Source: Natronosalvus sp042663485
GTDB taxonomy: Archaea > Halobacteriota > Halobacteria > Halobacteriales > Natrialbaceae
Length of the DNA stretch: 64,000 nt
Reading direction: 5' to 3' (one strand)
Assembly (NCBI GenBank): GCA_042663485.1
Contig: JBHTAF010000002.1
Below are positions 16,627-25,250 of this stretch, piece by piece. Every line of letters begins with the position of its first letter. Position 1 is the stretch's first letter. The position numbers were made by a program, and so were the translations under genes. Below the pieces are notes generated by a model that made no database searches, was not told where the DNA came from, and saw only the letters and a list, made by a program, of their open reading frames with translations.

Positions 16627-17430
16627 TCACCGTTTGTATCTCTTTACTGTTTCTTTTAGAGTCGCTGGAGCATCATCTATTTCCAGGCCGAGTTTCTCAT
16701 CGATTTGTTTTTCTTTTGCAGCTATTCTACTATCTATGTACTGGTAGAATTCATCTCTTTTCCCTGGTTGTAACAGTTTTTTCATATTTGATTTGATTCG
16801 AATTCCGTTATTTTCGCCATTGTCATAAAGTGCTTTTAGCTGAGAAAGATCTTCACGAATATCATCTGACTTTGTTTCTAACTGTGATTTCACCCTTCTA
16901 TCAATTATATTATTAATCCCTGACTGCCCTGCTTCTATGCTTTTAGTATTCTTTCGAATGTATATTCTATCTCGTGAGATTCGCCCCTGTTTACCTTTTT
17001 GTGATATCAAAGGGAGGATCTCCGGCACGTCATCCACAAACAAAACTTGGAACAATTTTCCTTCTAATTCACTCCATTCTGCCGATGCATACACATATTC
17101 CTCTACCTCATAGATCTCATGTGCTTCGTCAGGAAGATACTGATCAATCGATAAATCCGATTTATCTTTCAAATTTTCAAGTCCCTTAATTTCTAAAGTA
17201 TTGTCCTCCTTTTCAGATATCCCGAATAAGATCACTCCACCACCAGAATTCGCGAGAGCGAGCACATGCTTTCCGAGTTTTGCATTATCTATCCACTCTT
17301 TCTTGAAATCGAGATTATCATATTCCCCATCGTAATTTCGAAGAATCTCTCTTAGTTTCTCTCGATTCGGCTCTCGGAAGAATTCTGCCATGTCTTCCTT
17401 TCGACTTTCTCGGAATGATACCGATGCCAT
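16627..17430 (-). CDS. Schlafen/AlbA_2-domain protein
   Basis: A 267-aa protein whose N-terminal half matches the AlbA_2 (divergent AAA-4, Schlafen-like) pattern: EYDNLDFKKEWID (about 36-48), then KHVLALANSGGGVILFGISE (about 54-73). The acidic and lysine residues of DFKKEW correspond to the conserved E-x-K of the family. The C-terminal part (about 175-265) is helical and charged, probably a dimerisation or partner region. Proteins with this domain include putative nucleases and nucleic-acid-binding effectors and are common in defence islands. The DNA is AT-rich like the convergent membrane gene and unlike the rest of the provirus. Confidence 0.85.
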   Translation of the reverse strand: MASVSFRESRKEDMAEFFREPNREKLREILRNYDGEYDNLDFKKEWIDNAKLGKHVLALANSGGGVILFGISEKEDNTLEIKGLENLKDKSDLSIDQYLPDEAHEIYEVEEYVYASAEWSELEGKLFQVLFVDDVPEILPLISQKGKQGRISRDRIYIRKNTKSIEAGQSGINNIIDRRVKSQLETKSDDIREDLSQLKALYDNGENNGIRIKSNMKKLLQPGKRDEFYQYIDSRIAAKEKQIDEKLGLEIDDAPATLKETVKRYKR

Positions 17431-17616
17431 ACTGACTCATCATCGTTCACGATTACTAACCCTTTTGGAAGACTTCAAATCAATATCTAATACCCCGAGA
17501 ATCGTGTGTATTTTCGGTGGGGTAGCCTTGGTCACCGCTAATCGGTGATCAAGCTTTCAATTCACCCTATTCTGGGACAAATTCTAAGTCAAAACTGATA
17601 TCGTCACCAACACTAA

Positions 17617-18000
17617 CTAGAAAATGTCCGGAATCGCTACCTTAGCTTGATCGGTCCCACGATGATCCCCACCACCATGCCATCGTAGGAATGGGAGACT
17701 CGAGGCCTTGCACATCCTGTCTTTGACGATCGTCAACCCCGAGCTTCCATGTGGCCGATAGACCACAAAGCAGTACCAACCATTCGATCGGCGTAATCGA
17801 TCGTGATAGGCTTTGTAGACCTTGAAATTCCCCGGCTGGCCGTCGCTATGCTCGAGCATCGTGCTCTTGATCTCGACGGGCGTCCCATTCTGAAAGCGTG
17901 CATCGTGCCAACTCGAGCGTTCGAGGTCGAACCGTCGCTTCCGGGCCATCCGTTTCTCGCAGATCGTCCCGAAGTGGTTCGCTCGCTTACTCCGATTCAT
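17617..18000 (-). CDS. PD-(D/E)XK-like protein at end of virion block
   Basis: A 127-aa basic protein starting at ATG 18000 (MNRSKRANHFG). The longer frame to 18261 is a shadow of the upstream gene. It contains WHDARFQNGTPVEIKSTMLE, a D-x(11)-E-x-K arrangement as in PD-(D/E)XK nucleases such as archaeal Holliday-junction resolvases, followed by GWYCFVVYRP, a strand typical after the K. It overlaps the preceding gene by 14 bp and is the last gene of the minus-strand virion operon. A viral nuclease is plausible but unproven. Confidence 0.65.
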   Translation of the reverse strand: MNRSKRANHFGTICEKRMARKRRFDLERSSWHDARFQNGTPVEIKSTMLEHSDGQPGNFKVYKAYHDRLRRSNGWYCFVVYRPHGSSGLTIVKDRMCKASSLPFLRWHGGGDHRGTDQAKVAIPDIF

Positions 18001-18436
18001 TTCGAGCCTCACAGGCGTCTTTGTAGCCCACGTCCTCACAGCTGAATGTGTGTCTCTCGAGAACTTCGCTCTCGCCGTTCTCGTAGACTGTAGTGACGAT
18101 CGCCTCGTATTGGTAGGTGATATTGCCACCATTGCCGTTGGTGATCGCGTAGATTTCGGGGACCACGCGAGAGGTGTGAGCCGTCCAGATGCCCGTATTG
18201 CCAGTTGCCCCAACCACTCGAAGCTCGACGTACTCGAGGTCGTCAAACGAGTCGACGTCAACCATAGCTGAGCATCGGTGGATGTGCTCGCCGGAGAGTG
18301 CCTCGTGATCGTGGCACCGAGTCGTGAGTTCGACCTCCGGTTCCGACGTTCCGAAGGTCGTTCCCGCGTAACTGCCTATCAGGATCACAGCGACGATCGC
18401 CGTTGCGACCAACAGCGTTCGTCGATTCGGATTCAC
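17987..18436 (-). CDS. Single-pass membrane or secreted protein with cysteines
   Basis: A 149-aa protein from the GTG at 18436 (NPNRRTLLVATAI). One hydrophobic segment at residues 7-27 (VATAIVAVILIGSYAG) acts as signal anchor; the outer domain is strand-rich with Cys residues (TTRCHDHEALSG, HRCSAMVDVD, FSCEDVGYKDAC) that could form disulfides. An earlier start at 18583 is less likely: a strong ATATATATC box (18461-18469) lies 25-30 bp upstream of 18436, fitting a leaderless transcript. It may be an accessory virion or surface protein. It has no recognised domain. Confidence 0.65.
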   Translation of the reverse strand: MNPNRRTLLVATAIVAVILIGSYAGTTFGTSEPEVELTTRCHDHEALSGEHIHRCSAMVDVDSFDDLEYVELRVVGATGNTGIWTAHTSRVVPEIYAITNGNGGNITYQYEAIVTTVYENGESEVLERHTFSCEDVGYKDACEARNESE

Positions 18437-18460
18437 GCCGACCACGCGCCACGCGCGCCG

Positions 18461-18469
18461 ATATATATC
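18461..18469 (-). promoter_or_regulatory. TATA box for the gene at 18436
   Basis: ATATATATC centred about 29 bp upstream of the GTG at 18436, the spacing expected for a leaderless haloarchaeal gene. It suggests the last two genes of the virion block have their own promoter. Confidence 0.55.
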
Positions 18470-18593
18470 AACTCCTCCGCCTGATTCGACGCCCGCCCAT
18501 CGGTCGCTTCGCTCCCCGCGGGAGCGAGCGATGGGCTTGGGCCTCGAGTAAAGGGGACTGCGTATCCGTATCCAGCCATCCATCGCGCCGCGG

Positions 18594-19775
18594 TCATGCG
18601 ATAACCTCGTTCACTTTGGAAATCGCGTCGACGTGCTCGCCGTCGTCTCGGTATTCCCGCCAGCGTGAACCCACCCAACCGTGGCTGTAGGGAACGAATT
18701 TGGCGGTTTCACGGTTTGTCATTCCCTCTTCCTTACAACGGATCACCGTCCACAGCGCGGTGAGGCGAGCGGCCTCGTCGGCATTCATCTCGTCGGTTTC
18801 GTCGCCGAAGCGCGACCAACTCCAGTCGCTCGCTTCTTTGGTGTTGTACCGGAAGTCCGTCGGCGGGATACCTTCGATCTCACCCTGGACGTCTGCGAGT
18901 TTCGCGTTGCTGATCGAATCGGCGATGATCGCTTTCTTCTGGCTCACCTTCTTGACGATCGTGCCGACGCGCCAGAGCATCGGGTGGATCGATCGTTCGC
19001 CGTGAGCGATGTAGATCAGTGCACCACCGTACTTGCGGATCTTGTAGACCAGCGGCGCCATTTTCATTCGGGTTTCGTAGCCCTGTTTTCCCTGGCCGCT
19101 CGCTGAGCTCGAGAACTCGTCGCCGATGAACAGTTTCGGGCGCTGGCTGTGCTCGAGCGGGTCGCCGTCCTGCTCGACCCACTCCATGAGGGTGCCGTAG
19201 TCGGGAATCCAGCCGTCCTGGACGTCGCCGTCCTCGTCGACCCAGCGGTTCTTCTCCTCGAGGGACTGGATGTTGGTTCCGAGCAGCGACTCCGATCGGT
19301 TGAGGTCGCGCCAGCGCTGCGCGAGTAGACACGCGAAGTCGGTCTTTCCGGCGCCCATTTCACCCAGAACGACGACGACCGGCGCCGGGCCGTCGATCAG
19401 GTTGTCGACTTTGCCGATCGCCTTCATTCCCGAGACGTCCGCTCGCTGGGAGGTATCGCCGACCATGTGCTTGATCGTCGGCATATCGCCGTTCTCGAGC
19501 GCCTGGCGGAAGGTTTCAGTCCCTTCGACCATGCGGATGTCGCGGTGTTTTCGGAGGTCTTTGCACTGGCCGGGCATCTTGTCGGGCCGATCGGCCTCGA
19601 GCGGATCGTAGTGAACCGAGCGGATCGACAGCGCTCTCGAGACGTGCTCGTCGCGAACGATACCGCCGTGGTCGTGGATCTCGCGGTTTTCCCGGTCGCT
19701 GTAGCCTTCCTGGTGTTCACGCGCCTGTGCGGTCGTGTAGAGCGCCTGCTGGTCGGCGCCGTTGTTCTCACTCAT
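18594..19775 (-). CDS. P-loop ATPase, pleolipovirus VP8-like
   Basis: A 393-aa protein starting at ATG 19775 (MSENNGADQQ). The P-loop GEMGAGKTDFACLLA is near residue 137, the Walker B is LFIGDEFSS, and a downstream GGALIYIAHGERS resembles a sensor strand as in FtsK/HerA-like and other packaging-type ATPases. The C-terminus ends in a helix-turn-helix-like segment (EEGMTNRETAKFVPYSHGWV). In pleolipoviruses a conserved ATPase of this size closes the virion block. Because these viruses bud and have no capsid, its role (DNA handling or assembly) is unknown. It overlaps the preceding gene by 8 bp. Confidence 0.85.
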   Translation of the reverse strand: MSENNGADQQALYTTAQAREHQEGYSDRENREIHDHGGIVRDEHVSRALSIRSVHYDPLEADRPDKMPGQCKDLRKHRDIRMVEGTETFRQALENGDMPTIKHMVGDTSQRADVSGMKAIGKVDNLIDGPAPVVVVLGEMGAGKTDFACLLAQRWRDLNRSESLLGTNIQSLEEKNRWVDEDGDVQDGWIPDYGTLMEWVEQDGDPLEHSQRPKLFIGDEFSSSASGQGKQGYETRMKMAPLVYKIRKYGGALIYIAHGERSIHPMLWRVGTIVKKVSQKKAIIADSISNAKLADVQGEIEGIPPTDFRYNTKEASDWSWSRFGDETDEMNADEAARLTALWTVIRCKEEGMTNRETAKFVPYSHGWVGSRWREYRDDGEHVDAISKVNEVIA

Positions 19776-20562
19776 GGTTTCGTCCTCCGTCGGTGGCTGT
19801 CTCTGCAGTCTCGAGCGTGATTCCCTGCGGGTTCTCCGCCGGGTCGTAGTCGATCGCGTAGTCGTCGACGTCGCGGATCTCGTCGCTGTCCCACTTGTCG
19901 GCTTCCTCGCGAGCGGCCTCAAAGCGTTCCTTCACGCTGGTCTGCTGGCCCATTAGCCCACGCTCGTCGGCCTCGGCCTGGAAGTTGATCGAGTCGCGCT
20001 CGATCTCGACGCCCATCTTCGAAATGCGGCCGCGGAGTTTGTTGAGCGCGATCGAGTCCTCGATGAGGTCGCCGTGAATGTCCTCGAGCATCGCTTTCAG
20101 CGTCACGAGCTTCGAGTCGGCCATATTCGACTGGTAACAGCCGGTGACGATGAGGTCCTCCGTGTCCTCGAGCCACTCGAACTCGCGAACCTCGAAGGCC
20201 TCGTTGTCGTTGCATTGGTACGGCGACGGTCCTTCGACGGTCTTGTTCGCCCACACCTCTGGTTCGACGTAATACTTCTCGCGGACGTCCTCGACGCCGT
20301 TGATGTGGTGAACGGGAATCATGTGTCGGTTTCGGAGCTTCCGCGCACCCGTGATGAATACCGCGAGCAGCGGCGGCCCCAGGAGCAACAGCGCGGCGAA
20401 CCAGCCGAAGACGATCGGCGGGATACCGGGGACACTCGGTCGAATCCAGATGAGCGCGGCGCCGAGGGAAACCATGATCCCGAGAACGATTAGCTGACTC
20501 TCGGCGAGCAAGTAGGTCACGCGGTCGGACCAGCTCGAGAACGTGCCACTGGTTTCGGTCAT
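19768..20562 (-). CDS. Two-helix membrane protein, pleolipovirus ORF7-like
   Basis: A 264-aa protein with two membrane helices near the N-terminus, about residues 24-42 (LIVLGIMVSLGAALIWI) and 50-70 (FGWFAALLLLGPPLLAVFI), followed by a soluble domain of about 190 residues with strand-rich (WLEDTEDLIVTGC) and helical (LRGRISKMGVEIERDSI) parts. Position between the ORF6-like and ATPase genes, overlapping both (4 and 8 bp), matches the conserved ORF7 of pleolipoviruses. Function is unknown in the family. Confidence 0.75.
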   Translation of the reverse strand: MTETSGTFSSWSDRVTYLLAESQLIVLGIMVSLGAALIWIRPSVPGIPPIVFGWFAALLLLGPPLLAVFITGARKLRNRHMIPVHHINGVEDVREKYYVEPEVWANKTVEGPSPYQCNDNEAFEVREFEWLEDTEDLIVTGCYQSNMADSKLVTLKAMLEDIHGDLIEDSIALNKLRGRISKMGVEIERDSINFQAEADERGLMGQQTSVKERFEAAREEADKWDSDEIRDVDDYAIDYDPAENPQGITLETAETATDGGRNHE

Positions 20563-21116
20563 GCCTGCACCACCCCACTCTCTTCGGAGCGGACGACGTA
20601 CGCGGCGCCAACACCGGCGAGTGCCGTCGTCATGATGACGCCCGAGAACAGGCCGCTCTCACCGCCGAAGTGGCGGAACGGGTTCTGCTCGACCATGCCG
20701 GTCGAGACGACCGCGCCGGTTCCCTGCGCGAGTGACTGCCTGGTGGCGACAGCGACTGCGGCGCCGTCCCGATCGGCGACCGCGAACGTCACCGTGTTCG
20801 TTCCCTTCTCGAGGCGCACCTCGTCGTAGTTGAAGCTGGTCGTTCCCTCTTCGAAGGTACCGGCCTCAGTGAGCGATATACGGCGCCGTTCGTCGGCCTC
20901 GATGGTGAGCGTGAACCGGCCGCTCGAGTAACTCCAGTCGACGATTCGCGTTTCGGCGTCGATCGCCCGTTCGTAGTCCTCGCCCGCCTCGATACCGTCC
21001 TCGGTGGCTGTTTCGTTCGTGGCGTTCTCCTGGGACTGTGCGAGCGCGCCCATACTGCCCATGCCCATCGCGAGCGATACCGCTACGATCGTGGCGAAAA
21101 TGAAAATGCGTCTCAT
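20559..21116 (-). CDS. Signal-peptide membrane protein, pleolipovirus ORF6-like
   Basis: A 185-aa protein with an N-terminal signal (FIFATIVAVSLAMGMGSMGA), a beta-rich outer domain (about 45-145, e.g. GRFTLTIEADERRRI) and a C-terminal membrane helix (SGVIMTTALAGVGAAYVV, about 158-175). Immediately after the spike gene (2 bp) and coupled to the next gene by a 4-bp overlap, it matches the place of the conserved ORF6 of pleolipoviruses. Potential N-glycosylation sites (NATNET) lie just after the signal. Confidence 0.75.
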   Translation of the reverse strand: MRRIFIFATIVAVSLAMGMGSMGALAQSQENATNETATEDGIEAGEDYERAIDAETRIVDWSYSSGRFTLTIEADERRRISLTEAGTFEEGTTSFNYDEVRLEKGTNTVTFAVADRDGAAVAVATRQSLAQGTGAVVSTGMVEQNPFRHFGGESGLFSGVIMTTALAGVGAAYVVRSEESGVVQA

Positions 21117-21118
21117 GG

Positions 21119-24019
21119 TTAGTTACCCAATCCAGGGATGAGGTCGGTCACGATCCCGACGACCGCCAGGACTACCGCCGCGATGAGTCCGAACCCCAGA
21201 ATGGTGCTGCCGCCGCCATCGAAACTTCCGAATAGTCCGCCGAACAGTGGCTCGTCGTCTTCCGTGCTCGAGTTCGTCTCCTCGTTCTCACTCTCGAGTT
21301 GTGCGATCAACTCCTCGAGTTCGGCCATTGCCTCGGCGAACTCCGCCGACGTTACCGCGTCGTAGTCCTGGTCAGTGTAGTCAGGTTCCGTAGTCCGTAC
21401 GTCGGAGCCGTCGTCGTTGCCGACCGTGGCATCGACTCCGTAGTGCTCGATAATCGCCAGCACGTCGCGCGTGTAGCGAATATCATCGACACTATCGAAC
21501 TCATCCATCTCCTCGACGATCGTCTCGATAGAGTCGGGCGTTCCTTCCAGTGCTTCAATGTCGGCAATCGTCTGCTCGTCAACGTGCGTGATTTCGGCGC
21601 CTTCGGCGTCCCACATCTTGACGACCTCGAGCACGCCATTCCAGAGGTCGACTTGACCTTGACCGCTCGAGTCGTCCGTGGACTCGTCGAATATGAGCGA
21701 GCGAGCCGCCATTCCAGAGGCCGCCGGAGGGTCCATGATAGAAACACCCTCGTAAGCAGTGGTACTCCCTGAATAGACCCACATTGCAGAGCCATCAGAC
21801 GCATCGACTGCATGGAGTTCACCAGCCCGGTCAGCGGAATAGACAAATCTTCCACCAGGAGGCACCGCCAACGAGTTGAGTCCATCCGTGTGACCCCCTT
21901 CGTATGCGTACTTTTCAGACCCATCTGACGGGTTGAAAAATCGCACATCCCCGGCGGTGTCGTTATCACCGGCGACGACTGTCCCATTAGGAAGTGTCGC
22001 GACAGGGGCAGAGTGCCCCGTCGTGGTAGTCCAACCGAGGGAGCCGTCAGCAGTGTCTATTTCTCGCAGGTCGCCAGACTCCGAGAAATACAGATGCTCT
22101 CCGTCAGGAGAGATCGCTATTCCTTGAATCTGTCCAGTTACCGGGGTGCTCCACACGCCAGAGCCGTCCGAGGCGTCAATCGCGTGGACACCATCGCCAT
22201 TCGTCGATACGGCGTAAGCGGTCTGAGAGTCGTGAGAAAAGACCCCCGCAGTAACCCCATCACCATGCGAATATGTCCACTGCTCAGTACCGTCAGAAGC
22301 GGCGATTCCATACGTCAGGTTGTCCCACCCGCCACCGATGATGGTGGTACCATCCGGCGACACATCAACGAAATCGACAGATTCCGTGTTTCCGTCGAAA
22401 TGCCATAGCTCCGAACCATCTGAGGTGTCGATCGCGTAGACGCCAAAGGACCCACAAACGAACAGTGTTCGTCCGTCGGGAGAGATCGCCGAATCGGAGA
22501 AATCGGCGGAATACGCCCCGATCGAAGCCAGCAGGTCCCCCGTAAAGGGATCGACTGAAGAAATGGTACCGCCAGCACCAACACCGTAAGTTGGGGGGCC
22601 GACAGTGTAGGTTTCGCCCGATTGGAAGCCACCCATAGGAACATCGCTTCCGAACACGATTCCGTTGTACTGCTCGGCGTCGGCGTAGCCGTCCGGGTAG
22701 ACGTGGCGATCGTCGAGGTCCGGGTCGGGATCGACCCACGTTTCCGTAGCGCCGCTCCAGTTGACCGACATACCGCGCACGATCCGGAGGTCCGGGCGTT
22801 CGAACCCGAATTGCTGCATCCAGCTAATTTGGAAGCGTTCGTCGGTCGGGTCGTCAGTTCTCGAGAGGAACCGCGCCATTCCCTCCGGGCTACGCACTTG
22901 CTCGGGCGTGATGTTACCGGCGTCCAGTTCGCCGTAAATGTCTTCGACGAACGACTGGTCGTACCACGCCACTACGTCGTCCGAGAGCGTGCGAATTTCT
23001 TCGAGTATTTCGAAGAACTCCGGTCCATCGAACGCGAGCAGGGAGTCGGTCGAATCGAGGTCGCCACCGTCATCAGTCACGCTCTGCGTGGTGAACCGGA
23101 GGTCCGTCAGCACCTCTGTTCCGTCCTCGAGCACGAACGTCGTCGCACCAGGGTTCGACCGTCCAGACAGTTGGGCGGTCGAATCCCAGGCGTCGAGTTC
23201 GTCAGCACCGAGCGCCTTCGAGCCGATCAGCGTCTCGTCGCCAGCATCGAGGAAGTCGAAAACGGGCGTGATGAATCGCCCATCGTCACCGTCAAGGTTG
23301 TCGACGTTATCGAGCGCGTTTTCATCGACGACCGTTCCCTCATGCAGCACCGGTTTCGTCTGCTCTCGAGCATCCGAAATACGAACGATCACGTTCGAGC
23401 CGTCCGACACGCGCTCGCCGATCGTCTGAATGTTGTACGCAGGGTCCGTGTCCTGACCAGCGCCAGCGATATACGACAGTTGCAGCAGCGCCTTATTAGA
23501 GACGTGCAAGTGGTTGAACTCAGAGACGCAGTAGTATTGTCGGATACGCGAGAGCGCGGTGTCGTAACCCTTGCTCGAGCCGTTTCCGAGTTCCCATTCA
23601 GACGCCATGCCGTGCCGCGCCTCGAGCGAGGCGATCGGGCGAGTGTCTTGCAGGTAGTTCCCGAAGTTGACCGAGTGGTTGTTCATCCAGGCCGCCTCGT
23701 TCGTGACGAGTTGGTGCAGCTGCACTCGGTCGGACGTTGGGTCTTCGTTCATCGAGTTACGATACCAGGTGCCACCGACGAGGCCGACGAACACCGGCAT
23801 CGCGAACACCGCCATCGTCCAGTGGGTCTTGTCGATAACGCCGCCGATCGCTTCCTTGAGGCCATCGACGACGCCGTTGTCAGCAGCGACCGTTCCGCTT
23901 GAGGCCGCCCCGGCGACCGCCGCTGCGCCGATCGCCTGAAGCGCCCGGCGCCGGGTGAGCGTGATCCCGTGATGGTACGTCGGAGGATCTCCCGACGATG
24001 GGCTTTGGGCTGAAGACAT
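21119..24019 (-). CDS. Spike protein (pleolipovirus VP4-like) with inserted seven-repeat beta-propeller
   Basis: A 966-aa surface protein. A Tat motif RRRALQAIGAAAVAG (residues 23-37) and a second hydrophobic stretch (66-84) lie at the N-terminus. Residues about 95-480 form an ectodomain (NNHSVNFGNYLQDTRPIASL and a conserved-looking WMQQFGFERPD). Residues about 485-755 contain seven repeats of 40-43 residues, each ending like VYAIDTSDGSELW, at 486, 526, 569, 610, 650, 691 and 734: a PQQ/WD-like propeller. After it come a helical part with coiled coil (AEAMAELEELIAQLESENEE, 895-914) and a C-terminal membrane helix (938-960). Signal, stalk and anchor match pleolipovirus spikes, which bind the host and fuse membranes; known ones are shorter. 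The DNA of the propeller (21755-22567) is visibly less GC-rich than its flanks. Confidence 0.85.
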   Translation of the reverse strand: MSSAQSPSSGDPPTYHHGITLTRRRALQAIGAAAVAGAASSGTVAADNGVVDGLKEAIGGVIDKTHWTMAVFAMPVFVGLVGGTWYRNSMNEDPTSDRVQLHQLVTNEAAWMNNHSVNFGNYLQDTRPIASLEARHGMASEWELGNGSSKGYDTALSRIRQYYCVSEFNHLHVSNKALLQLSYIAGAGQDTDPAYNIQTIGERVSDGSNVIVRISDAREQTKPVLHEGTVVDENALDNVDNLDGDDGRFITPVFDFLDAGDETLIGSKALGADELDAWDSTAQLSGRSNPGATTFVLEDGTEVLTDLRFTTQSVTDDGGDLDSTDSLLAFDGPEFFEILEEIRTLSDDVVAWYDQSFVEDIYGELDAGNITPEQVRSPEGMARFLSRTDDPTDERFQISWMQQFGFERPDLRIVRGMSVNWSGATETWVDPDPDLDDRHVYPDGYADAEQYNGIVFGSDVPMGGFQSGETYTVGPPTYGVGAGGTISSVDPFTGDLLASIGAYSADFSDSAISPDGRTLFVCGSFGVYAIDTSDGSELWHFDGNTESVDFVDVSPDGTTIIGGGWDNLTYGIAASDGTEQWTYSHGDGVTAGVFSHDSQTAYAVSTNGDGVHAIDASDGSGVWSTPVTGQIQGIAISPDGEHLYFSESGDLREIDTADGSLGWTTTTGHSAPVATLPNGTVVAGDNDTAGDVRFFNPSDGSEKYAYEGGHTDGLNSLAVPPGGRFVYSADRAGELHAVDASDGSAMWVYSGSTTAYEGVSIMDPPAASGMAARSLIFDESTDDSSGQGQVDLWNGVLEVVKMWDAEGAEITHVDEQTIADIEALEGTPDSIETIVEEMDEFDSVDDIRYTRDVLAIIEHYGVDATVGNDDGSDVRTTEPDYTDQDYDAVTSAEFAEAMAELEELIAQLESENEETNSSTEDDEPLFGGLFGSFDGGGSTILGFGLIAAVVLAVVGIVTDLIPGLGN

Positions 24020-24552
24020 CAGTCACCTCCTCGAGCGCGTGCCGCCACGCCAGCGAGAGCCAGTGCGAGGACGGCGACACCGACACCGAAGCCGGGTTGA
24101 GCGTCACCGTAGGCGATCACACCTCCGATTAGCCCGCCCTCGATTTCGACGGTCTCGACCTTTTCGGCGTCACCTTCGACCACCACGCGCGTTGTCTCGT
24201 TGTACTCGAGGCTCGCGTAATCTTCGAAATAGACGTCCTCGACGATGCGCTCGGTCTCTTTGCCTTCGATGGTGACCGTGTGCAGCGCCGTGGCGTTCGT
24301 TCCCGAGTCGTTGAACTCGGTTTCGTTGTAGAACGTCGCCTCGACGCTCGCGACATCCGTCGACGAATCGTTGAAGTCGTCGGAAAACTCGACGGCGATC
24401 GTCACCGGATCGGACTCGTTGTCGACCTCGACGGTTTCGTTGAGCAGCTCGCTGGTGTCCGCGGCGCCGAGGCCGACCAGGAGGCCGGCGCCGAGTGCGA
24501 GCACGACGACCGCGAGCGAGAGCCATCGGGCAGCCGTGGGCGTGGGCCGCAT
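24019..24552 (-). CDS. Secreted, membrane-anchored small virion-block protein
   Basis: A 177-aa protein with an N-terminal signal (LSLAVVVLALGAGLLVGLGA), a beta-sandwich-like outer domain rich in Asn, Asp and Glu with N-x-S/T sites (LLNETVEV, DFNDSSTDV, EFNDSGTNATAL), and a C-terminal helix (GVGVAVLALALAGVAARARG) ending in a basic tail, a layout close to haloarchaeal surface anchors. It overlaps the spike start by 1 bp. It may be an accessory spike or membrane protein; I do not recognise the family. Confidence 0.7.
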   Translation of the reverse strand: MRPTPTAARWLSLAVVVLALGAGLLVGLGAADTSELLNETVEVDNESDPVTIAVEFSDDFNDSSTDVASVEATFYNETEFNDSGTNATALHTVTIEGKETERIVEDVYFEDYASLEYNETTRVVVEGDAEKVETVEIEGGLIGGVIAYGDAQPGFGVGVAVLALALAGVAARARGGD

Positions 24553-24678
24553 TCAGACCACCCCCGCAGCCATCACCCCGGTAAGCGCGATCGAGAGCGC
24601 CGAGGCCGTGATGATGTAGCCGGTGATCGTCGAATCGTACCACTCCGCTTTCGTACCGTTGAATTCCGTGAGTTGCAT
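24553..24678 (-). CDS. 41-aa single-helix membrane protein
   Basis: A short frame starting at ATG 24678 (MQLTEFNGTKAEWY), then one hydrophobic helix (GYIITASALSIALTGVMAAG) to the stop, which directly abuts the next ATG (TGA-ATG). It lies between the VP3-like gene (16 bp) and the next gene (0 bp), in the same operon, so translation is very likely. A small virion membrane protein is a reasonable guess. Confidence 0.65.
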   Translation of the reverse strand: MQLTEFNGTKAEWYDSTITGYIITASALSIALTGVMAAGVV

Positions 24679-24694
24679 GAATTGAACCTCGAGG

Positions 24695-25129
24695 TTACTT
24701 GTAGGCGATCAGGTAGAACGCCGCGGCGTTCAGCAGGACGATGAACCAGCCGAGATACCACATCGAGTCGACGGCGTACGAAACAGCGGGTACGAGCGCC
24801 GACAGGATGTTGAGGATGAACGCCAACAGGAGCGTCACCGTCTCGATGTCAGTGTAGTCCTCGAGTGTGGTCTGGCCGTTCGTGACCCAGGCGGTCAGGA
24901 GCGTCAGCATCGAGACGATGAACGCGTAGGTGATCTCGGTGCCGTGGGCGGCGTAGAGCGCCGCGTCCATCCCGACGTTGAACGGCGCGTTCAACGCGAT
25001 CGAGACCACGCCGACCATCGAGACCGACGCGAGCACGAACAGCGGCGCGAGCACACTGTCGATCAGATCGATTCCGTCCTCCCGGCGAACCGCGCCGGGA
25101 ACCATGTTCTGCGGTAGGCTAAGTGCCAT
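24695..25129 (-). CDS. Four-helix membrane protein, pleolipovirus VP3-like
   Basis: A 144-aa protein with four hydrophobic segments: about 30-52 (FVLASVSMVGVVSIALNA), 65-85 (ITYAFIVSMLTLLTAW), 98-118 (VTLLLAFILNILSALV) and 122-142 (MWYLGWFIVLLNAAAFYLI). First gene of the virion block. In pleolipoviruses the internal membrane protein VP3 is a small four-helix protein encoded just before the spike, so this fits well. I chose ATG 25129 (MALSLPQNM) over a TTG start at 25150; a GGAGGT lies directly before it. It is divergent from the AbrB-like gene at 25251. Confidence 0.75.
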   Translation of the reverse strand: MALSLPQNMVPGAVRREDGIDLIDSVLAPLFVLASVSMVGVVSIALNAPFNVGMDAALYAAHGTEITYAFIVSMLTLLTAWVTNGQTTLEDYTDIETVTLLLAFILNILSALVPAVSYAVDSMWYLGWFIVLLNAAAFYLIAYK

Positions 25130-25220
25130 ACCTCCGTAGCGGCGCCCCAACGGGTCGAAAAACTCCGTATTTCATAGGCGACGCCTCGGGTACTCATTGG
25201 CGAAACAGACTGTCAGCAAC

Positions 25221-25246
25221 CTTTATACCAAGGCGGGTTGCCCGCC
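25221..25246 (+). promoter_or_regulatory. TATA box and palindromic operator before the AbrB-like gene
   Basis: CTTTATACC (25221-25229) lies 25-30 bp before the ATG at 25251, so the gene is probably leaderless. Between them GGCGGGTTGCCCGCC (25232-25246) is a 6-bp inverted repeat around TTG placed over the presumed transcription start, a likely site for autoregulation. Confidence 0.55.
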
Positions 25247-25250
25247 GGAT

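Noticed and set aside
21119..24019. Reading the 966-aa protein as a PQQ-dependent dehydrogenase or host WD-repeat protein
   Set aside because: The propeller is only the middle third; Tat signal, coiled coil, C-terminal anchor and the surrounding virion genes fit a viral spike better, and no dehydrogenase active-site residues are seen.
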